From: Candidatus Dojkabacteria bacterium
GTDB lineage: Bacteria > Patescibacteriota > Dojkabacteria > GCA-002793355
DNA length: 10,269 nucleotides
Reading direction: 5' to 3'
NCBI GenBank assembly: GCA_027033525.1
Contig: JALVLD010000116.1
Coordinates: forward strand, 1-10,269
The stretch's first letter is position 1. The number at the start of each line of letters is the position of its first letter. The translations under genes were made by a program, and so were the position numbers. Below, in pieces: positions 1 to 7,400 of this stretch. The notes beneath the pieces are model-generated. The model made no database searches. It saw nothing but the letters and a program-made list of their open reading frames with translations, and had not been told where the DNA came from.

Positions 1-262
1 GTGCAAAAATGTCTATTGAGTCTAGCTTAACAGTGTTATTTTGGGGTATTGGCGTGGACAGATGGTTAAGTTTGTTTTTTAAGCGATTTATAGCGACTGT
101 AATTGTGTTCACTTTGATTTTCTTTTTGAGCTTTGCTTCTACCTTTTTTTGAATCTGTTTGGCATAAGCGTTTGTATTTAACAGCCCTTTCTTGAATGTT
201 TCTACAGCTAATGTGTCTTTTAGGAATAGATCCCTAACAACTTTGTGGATTGATTGCCTCAT
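1..262 (-). CDS. Small ACT-domain-family-like protein, 3' end cut by window edge
   Basis: Minus-strand reading frame starting with ATG at 262-260 and open to the window edge, giving 87 residues. The N-terminal half is basic and helical. Around residues 25-37 it has the pattern G-L-L-N-x-x-A-Y-A-K-x-I, then a Lys-rich segment ending in V-N-T-I-T-V-A-I-N-R-L. This matches my memory of a small family in archaea and CPR bacteria with a motif like RGLINYSALAREI, a helical N-terminal part and a C-terminal ACT-like domain. The last visible residues (about 75-87) would begin the first strand of that domain. The function of the family is not established; a ligand-sensing or nucleic-acid-binding role would be a guess. 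A strong promoter lies just upstream on the minus strand. The real 3' end is outside the window. The frame is secure; the family assignment is moderate. Confidence 0.7.
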   Translation of the reverse strand, partial: MRQSIHKVVRDLFLKDTLAVETFKKGLLNTNAYAKQIQKKVEAKLKKKIKVNTITVAINRLKNKLNHLSTPIPQNNTVKLDSIDIFA

Positions 263-291
263 ATAATAATTCCCGTCAGTTTATTTACATT

Positions 292-320
292 ATTATAATG
301 AAAGGTGCATGCTTAGTCAA
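292..320 (-). promoter_or_regulatory. Sigma-70-type promoter for the leftward gene
   Basis: Read on the minus strand, TTGACT (320-315) and a perfect TATAAT (297-292) are separated by 17 bases. The expected transcription start is near 285, leaving a leader of about 23 nt before the ATG at 262. A weak GGGA at about 10 bases before the ATG is the only ribosome-binding-like sequence. Location, spacing and direction all fit. Confidence 0.7.
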
Positions 321-329
321 ATCGTTGAC
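316..329. repeat. Inverted repeat joining the two divergent -35 boxes
   Basis: GTCAA (316-320) and TTGAC (325-329) are perfect inverted repeats separated by four bases (ATCG). They are parts of the two opposing -35 boxes, so the divergent promoters are nearly symmetrical about one centre. A single regulator, or competition between two polymerases, could act on both directions. Confidence 0.6.
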
Positions 330-353
330 ACAACCTGTGCAATGCCATAAAAT
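325..353 (+). promoter_or_regulatory. Sigma-70-type promoter for the rightward operon
   Basis: A perfect TTGACA (325-330) is followed after 17 bases by TAAAAT (348-353), five of six bases matching the -10 consensus. The expected start is near 360, giving a leader of only about 14 nt to the GTG at 374 or about 29 nt to the ATG at 389. This promoter probably drives both the 349-aa membrane protein and the overlapping giant surface protein. Confidence 0.7.
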
Positions 354-373
354 ATTGATAATTAGTTAAGTTT

Positions 374-1423
374 GTGATACAAAATATTATGGTAGATGCA
401 GCCAAAAAAATTCGGGCAAATAGGAAAAATCATCCATCTAGGAAGGCTTTTAATAAGACAAGTCAAGAATTCCACCATAAAGTATTAAGGTATGTTTCTT
501 TTAAGTGTTTTGTCGCCTGGTTAAAGGATTTAAAGACACGTAAAACTTCGGATATAAAAAAACTTATATTAGATTTCAATTTATTGCAAGCTTTAATTGT
601 TGTAGGCCTAGTGTGGTTAGTAGCCTTTACACATTCAGGTGTAATAAGGAGTTATCAGAATAAGGTTTTAAACGCTTTGCAAAAAGCGAATCTAACATAT
701 ATTGAGCTTAAGGATGGTCATTTATACATGGATATTAAACCAAATATATGGGTATTTTCTTTAGAAAACCAAAAAGACCATCAAAATATCTTGGTAATAG
801 ACAGCAAGGGGACTTTTAATCCGTTTTACTGGGACGACCGTTTTATTGGAGGGCAAATAAAACACATTAATGGAGTATGTTTTTCGACAGAAAAAGTCAT
901 AATAAAGTTTGGCAAGATAAAAAAGGAAATAACGTATACTAGTTTGGCATCTGCATTAGGGATAGGTACGTATAAGGCAAATAAAGCTCAGTTAATAGCG
1001 GATATAGACAATCTTTTGACAATTAAAAATATGGTAAAGATGCTAATTGTTGTAAGTCCAATTGTTTTTACAGTTGCATATTTAGTGTTTGTATTAACGC
1101 ATGCAATATTTAGCTTTATAACTGGACTAATAGTAGCAATGTTTAGTAGTATAGATCACCATATAGATAAAGGGATAAAGATAGGAGCTGGAATATATGT
1201 GCCCCTTATATTATTGTGGGATTTATTTGTGGTTACCAAATTGTTATATCATAAGGAAGAATTTGGATTAATGGGGGTGGTGTACGGAGTGTTAATAGTT
1301 TTTGGATTAATTGCGATAAAGGCAGAAGTAGAATGTGATAGGCACGAGTTGTTTTTCTTTATAGGTTTAGTAAAAGATACAATAAACAAAATAAAGAATG
1401 GAAGAAGCCCAAAAAAGAAATAA
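374..1423 (+). CDS. Polytopic membrane protein, DUF1189-like architecture
   Basis: A 349-aa protein with a basic cytoplasmic-looking N-terminus (residues 1-65), one membrane helix (about 68-87), a soluble domain (about 90-215) and then four or so hydrophobic helices (about 222-256, 268-290 and 298-316), ending in a Lys-rich tail. The soluble part has the pattern E-L-K-D-G-H-L, then P-N-I, then I-L-V-I-D-S-K-G-T. This resembles DUF1189 proteins of Gram-positive bacteria (one helix, an outer domain with a VIDT-G-like strand, then a helix bundle). The family function is not known to me, and similarity was judged by eye. The GTG at 374 follows the promoter closely; an ATG at 389 (residue 6) is an equally good start, and neither has a clear Shine-Dalgarno sequence. 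The 3' end overlaps the giant gene by 26 nt, which points to co-transcription and perhaps translational coupling. A role in envelope handling of the giant protein is inference. Confidence 0.75.
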   Translation: MIQNIMVDAAKKIRANRKNHPSRKAFNKTSQEFHHKVLRYVSFKCFVAWLKDLKTRKTSDIKKLILDFNLLQALIVVGLVWLVAFTHSGVIRSYQNKVLNALQKANLTYIELKDGHLYMDIKPNIWVFSLENQKDHQNILVIDSKGTFNPFYWDDRFIGGQIKHINGVCFSTEKVIIKFGKIKKEITYTSLASALGIGTYKANKAQLIADIDNLLTIKNMVKMLIVVSPIVFTVAYLVFVLTHAIFSFITGLIVAMFSSIDHHIDKGIKIGAGIYVPLILLWDLFVVTKLLYHKEEFGLMGVVYGVLIVFGLIAIKAEVECDRHELFFFIGLVKDTINKIKNGRSPKKK

Positions 1424-4400
1424 GAGCCAAAAACTTGAGAAATTAGCATTTTTAGTATATTGGTTCGTTATAGTATTAGCGTTAGGATGGATTTCCCGTG
1501 GATTAGGCAAAAAAATAGAGGCGCAAAGTTGTAATATTCCGACAACTGTAGATACTACAATAGAAGTAACGCCTACAAGCAGTGACAATGTAATAGATTG
1601 TAGTGGACAAGATATAACAGTAGTGAATGGAGGGAAAATAATAGTACACAGCTATAAAACAAGTGATGCAGATGTAAATAACGATGGAGGAGCAATAATA
1701 AAGGTAAATAACCTAACAATAGAGGCTGGAGGAGAAATCACAGCAGATGGGGAAGGATACGCACCAGGAGATAGCGAACCAGTGAATGCCCAAGAATCAA
1801 ACGGGTATGCAGGAGGAAGCGGAGGAGGATATGGAGGAGCAGGAGGAATAGGGAATACTCCTGGGGGTAGTGGGAATGTACCTGGTACGCCTGGAACAAC
1901 GGCAGGAGATAAAGAGAGTCCATTGTTACTTGGGGGAGCAGGAGGTAATACAGCAGGAGGTGGAGAGGGAGGTAAAGGAGGAGGAGCAATAAAGATAGAG
2001 GCGAGCGGAACAGTAGAGATAAATGGAAGGATAAGTGCGAATGGAACAGACGGGACAATAGCTCCAGACAGTCAGACAGCAGGAGGGGGAGGAGCAGGAG
2101 GGAGTGTATGGATAATAGGGGATATATTAACAGGAAATGGAACAGTAGAAGCCAAGGGAGGAGGAACAGATGCAACAGCTAATTATATAGGCGGAGGCGG
2201 AGGAGGAGGGAGAGTGGTACTAATGGCGTTAAGTAGCACGAGTTTTTCGGGGACAATAGATGTAAGTGGAGGGCATGGTTCGCAAGATGGAGGAGTAGGG
2301 ACAATAATGGGACCAGGAGTAAAGCCAGCGGATCCAACAGTGACAAAGGTATATGAAACGAAGTTAGATAACTACGGACACCCAGTGGCTGGGACAGTAA
2401 ATAGAGAAGTGCCTTATCAAGGATACACGCAAAAGAAAGATCTGACATTCGCGTCTGATATGCATGGAGATACAATACACTTGGAAATAGAAGTGCGTAA
2501 GGTAACTGAAAGTTTTACAGGTACACCGACTCATGTGCAGAGCGGTTGGGATACTAGTAAGGATTGTACAGGTATGCCAACCAGTGGAGATTTTGATATC
2601 GGTAGTTATTGTGGTTATGTAGTGGTTAATGGGCTTGCAACGAGTGTGCAGTATAAGTGGCGTGCACGAGTTGTAAGTGATAAAGGGTTTAAGTCGAATT
2701 GGGTAGATGTAGGGACGAATGGGATTAATGACCCAGATTTTTCCATAAGTGGCCCCTTGGATACCATTCTTATTTCGGCTGGGAATAATCAGACCGGTAT
2801 AGTGGGGCAGCAACTCCCTGTAGACCCAAAGGTGCAAGCTGTTGACGCAAATGGGATTCCAGTACCTTTAGACGAAGGGTATACTTGGCAAGTAACTGAG
2901 GGCGGGGGGGGGTTAGCCAATGTCCAAACCACTACCGACGCCAATGGTTTTTTAACGGCAGAGTGGACGTTAGGCACTGTAGCTGGTAGTAATAACCAGA
3001 AACTTACGGTTTCAAAGGGAGATGTAAATACTCAACTGGTTGCATCAGCTGACCCGGGGCCTATATATGGGTATGAAATCGATACAGGGGATATTATAAA
3101 TTGGCCTACTAATACTGGCTTTACCTATAAGGTAACTGCAGTAGATCAGTACGGGAATAAGACAAATAGTAATGCGACGTTAACGGTAACACCAGTAAAA
3201 TCTAACGATGTAACTACGCCCGGAGTCGGCACATTAAGTCCTAGTAGCATAACGTTGACTAATGGAGAAGTTACGATAAATGATGCGACATATACAGATC
3301 AGGAGTCAATTAAGATTCAAGTAAAAGATAGTAATAATAGAGTGGGATACTCGAAAAGTATATTGTTCGTAGATCCAAATGGAACAAATTGTCCAGCAAT
3401 AACAATAGATAGGGATCAAACATGGGATGCAAGCACAGTAAGCGGAGGCGTGTTTGATTGTAGAGGGTTAGGTACTTTAACAGTGAAAGGAGGCTATACC
3501 CTAACTCTGAAAAGTTATGATAATGGGGATAATGATTGGGGAAATGATTATGGAGTGACAATATTGGCGGATGATATGGTGATAGAGGGAGGAGGTGTGG
3601 TGAGTGGGGATGAATTAGGATATCAAGGGAGTCGAGGACCTGGGCACAGGGTAGATGGTGGGGCTAGTTATGGAGGGTATGGAATAGATGAAGTACAGCC
3701 TTATGGCAGTGCATATGAACCTGCGGAATTAGGTTCTGCGGCGCCATCGGAATGGTATGGGCATTGGACGTATGCAGGAGGAGGAGGGGCGATGAAGCTA
3801 GAGGTTGGAGGAGAGATGAGGATAGATGGAACGATAACGGCGGTTGGGGCTGAAGCTGCGGATGGCCTAAATCACTCAGGTTCGACGGGAGGAGCGATAT
3901 GGATAGACACGGGGGTCTTAAGTGGAGGAGGTGTAATAAGAGCGGATGGAGGCGGGAGTAATAAGGGGGGAAGTGGAGGAAGGATAGCGATATATTACAG
4001 CACGGATAACAGCGATATATTAAATACGATAGGGACGGTGGATCCGCATGTGCATGCGTGGGGAGGGAATGGAGCTGCGAGTGGAACGATATATGTGGAG
4101 CATAAAGGAGTAGATGTGAGTCATGGAGGATTATTATATATAGATAATAATGGCCATGATTGGAGATCTGCGGCACTGGTACCGGACACGTATAATTTCA
4201 GTAAGTTAATATTAAAGAGATATGGTCATTTACGAGTATTAGGGAATGATACGGTATTTGAAGTAGCGAGTGGCCAGGTAGAAGGAGATAATACGAAGCC
4301 TAGATTAGAAGTAGAAGGGACAATAAAGTCTGCATCTCCTTTTACAGTAGATGGTTTTGACTTGGTCGTTCTAGGAGATATTCAATTGGGAGATAGCAAT

Positions 4401-7400
4401 GAAAACTCTACATTAATTTTGGGTGGCAACATTGGAGGGAAAATGAGTTTATTTGCACATACATGGGCGCATAACGCTGCTAATGGGTATAAATTTAAAG
4501 AAATTGATATTAAAACGGATAGTACTTTATTTTTATGGAGTTATGATAATGGGGATACAGATTGGAGCAATGATTATGGGATTACATTGGAGGCTGTGAA
4601 TATTAATATAGAAGCCAGTGGAAGTTTGAGTGGTTATGCTCTAGGCTATAGAGGAATGCACGGACCGGGGCACGATTGGGGGGCGAGCCATGGTGGTTAT
4701 GCTGATGGAACAGCTTCTTATGGAGATATGTTTGAACCATTTGAATTAGGGAGTGGCTCAGGTGTTGACAGGATTGGAGGAGCTGGGGGGAGCGCAATAA
4801 AGTTGATAGTGACAGATGAATTACGTAACGATGGAGAAATAACTGTTGACGGGGAAGATAAGTGCGATGATTATGATGCTGGGGCAGGGGGGAGTTTATG
4901 GTTAGACATAAATGTTTTGTCAGGCTCTGGTACACTTACCGCGGACGGTGGGCGAGATTCGTGTGGGAGCTATGGCTATCAGCATGGTGCAGGTGGCCGA
5001 ATAGCTATATACTACTATACTGATGACAGTGATATTCTAAGCACTTTGGGAACTGATAATCCTAAGGTGCATGCGTGGGCAGGACAAGGATATGGAGGTA
5101 ATAGTGGGACTGGCCCCGGCACAATTTACATAGAACACAAAGGCGTAGATCCTCATCATGGAGGAAGCCTTTATATTGATAATAATGGGAATACAGGCCG
5201 GGCGCAAGATTTAGAACCAAGAGAATATACTTTCCACAACGTGTATATAGGCTCAGGCACATATATGAAGATAAAATCGGATATAAATGCAGTACCACAA
5301 GGCGAAGAACATCCAGTAACAGGCAGAGGCCCGGTACTAAATATAACCGGAGATTTCACCTTAGCCTCTGGAGCAGTGTTAGATGGAACAGGAGAAGGAT
5401 TTCCAGCTGGTTTAGGATATGGAGCGGGACAAAATGGAATAGGAAACGGAGGAGGAGCTGGAGGAAGCCATGGAGGAAAAGGAGGACGTGGGCAAGATGA
5501 TGGAGTAAATGGAGAAGCAGATAGTGGAGATACATATGGACATCAATTGCAACCATTTACGATAGGAAGCGGAGGAGGAAATGGAGGGACAGGTAATTTA
5601 GGAGGAGCTGGAGGAAGTGCAATAGCGATAATAGCTCTTGGTAAATACAATCCAACAACAAATGAGTATGATTATGGAAATGTAACAATACATGGAACAA
5701 TAAGAGTAAACGGTGCAGATGGTCGAATCGGAAGCCCAGGAGGTGGCGGAGGGGCCGGAGGAAGTATATTAATAGAAGCAAATTCCTGTGCCATAGATGG
5801 AGTATTAGAAGCAAGGGGAGGTCGTGGAGGAGAAAGTGATTATGATGGTGGCGGAGGTGGCGGTGGTAGAATCAGTCCTTTATATGCGAAAGGTCCATGT
5901 GTGGTCGAGAATGGCACGTTTGACGTAAGTGGAGGTGAACCTGTTAATCCATCAGCGTACCATGCTCAAGCTGGACAGGTAGGAACTATGCCTCCAGCAC
6001 CTAATACAATACCAATACCGCCAAGGGATAAAAGACAGTATGCTGTATATGGTACAAATAGTGTAGAAATTCCATTAGGTGCAGTAATAACTACAACATC
6101 GGTGGAATTAGAAGCGGATGTGTATGATGTTGGTGCAACTTCTACAAATCCTAAACATTTAAAATTGCAATTTGAATTAAAGAAAGTAGGAGAAGCCTTT
6201 GATGGTAGCACTGGGATATATGATAGTAATGTAATTACATTCACGGGAGGGGATCCAGCTCGTTTAAGAGTAAATATAAGTAACTTGGATTTTGGCCAAT
6301 CATATAAGTGGAGAGTAAGAGCAGTAAATGCGGATAATGGTATAGTAACACCGTGGGTGGAATATGGAGATAATGGAGATACAGCAGACTTTACAATATC
6401 AACAGTAAAGTCTTTGAGCTTAGAAGCTAATAAATTAACAGTAGATTTAGATGAACCAATAAGCCTAACAGTGAAAGCCTTAAATGCTGTAGGAAGTGTA
6501 GATGATAGTTATAGGGGGCAGGTACATTTTAGTAGTACAGCTAGCAATGTCACATTACCCGCTGACTATACGTTTGTATCAGAAGATAACGGTGAACATG
6601 TATTTACTAATAGTTTAGTGTTCCATGAGGTCGGAACATTTACAGTAAAGGTTGAGGACGCGGTAAATCCCACGTTGTATGATACGGTAGACATAACAGT
6701 GCGGCCGCCGGCTTCACCTTTTGTAAGTATAGGTGCAGATAAAGTGCAAGTACAGCCAGGCGATCCTGTGGAATTGATATGGTTAACTGGGTATGTGACA
6801 AATCCGCGAATTGATCCAGATATTGGGGCAGTAGATCCTAGTGGGCATACGACTGTTGTTTTTAATCAGGTAGGTCAATATACTTATACCATAACTGGAG
6901 ATACATATGATGGAGGACAGTTAACTTCTAGTGTTACTATTTTTGTAGGAGAGCAACAAGCGACTGGTACAGTGTATGTCACCCAGCCTGTGTATATAAC
7001 ACAGACAGTCACAGTAACAGTCCCAGTGACTGTAACCATTACACCTTCGATAACTTCTGTACCAAGTGCAACGACCACGCCAACTACCGTGTATGTGAAG
7101 CCGGGAGAAGGCAATCAGGAGTCTAGGGTATGTCCAATTATAAAATCTTTTGGTGCAAATAAAACTAAAGTAACTAAAGATGAGAAAGTAAAATTAAGTT
7201 GGAACGTGGAGAACGCAAAACAGGTATCGATAAATATTCTAGGCAAGGATTTGCCACTTACGGGCAACAGTGAAGTATTATTAGAGAGAACTACCACAGT
7301 AAGATTAACAGCCGTTAGAGGAGATTGTACACGCGAGCAAACAATAATAGTTAAAGTAGTCGATAAACATTGTGATTATATAGGCTGGTTACTGTTAGTA

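Noticed and set aside
284..299. TTTACA followed by TATAAT on the plus strand
   Set aside because: Only four bases separate them, far too short for a promoter; the TATAAT reads as palindromic ATTATAAT and serves the minus-strand promoter.
1249..1588. Two short minus-strand frames across the junction of the 349-aa gene and the giant gene
   Set aside because: They lie opposite well-supported coding sequence and have no recognisable features.
3501..5189. Repeated Gly-rich DNA considered as a CRISPR array or satellite repeat
   Set aside because: Repeats are coding, about 1 kb long and diverged, with no short identical direct repeats separated by unique spacers.
1738..5814. Many long minus-strand frames rich in Leu, His, Ser and Pro opposite the giant gene
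   Set aside because: They are the complement of GGA/GGG-rich coding sequence and show low-complexity Leu/Ser/Pro composition with no domain pattern; the plus-strand frame is continuous and has clear domains.
7005..7033. Eight-base inverted repeat ACAGTCAC...GTGACTGT with a 13-base loop in the giant gene
   Set aside because: It arises from alternating Val and Thr codons in the stalk, has no T-tract, and lies within the reading frame; probably coincidental.
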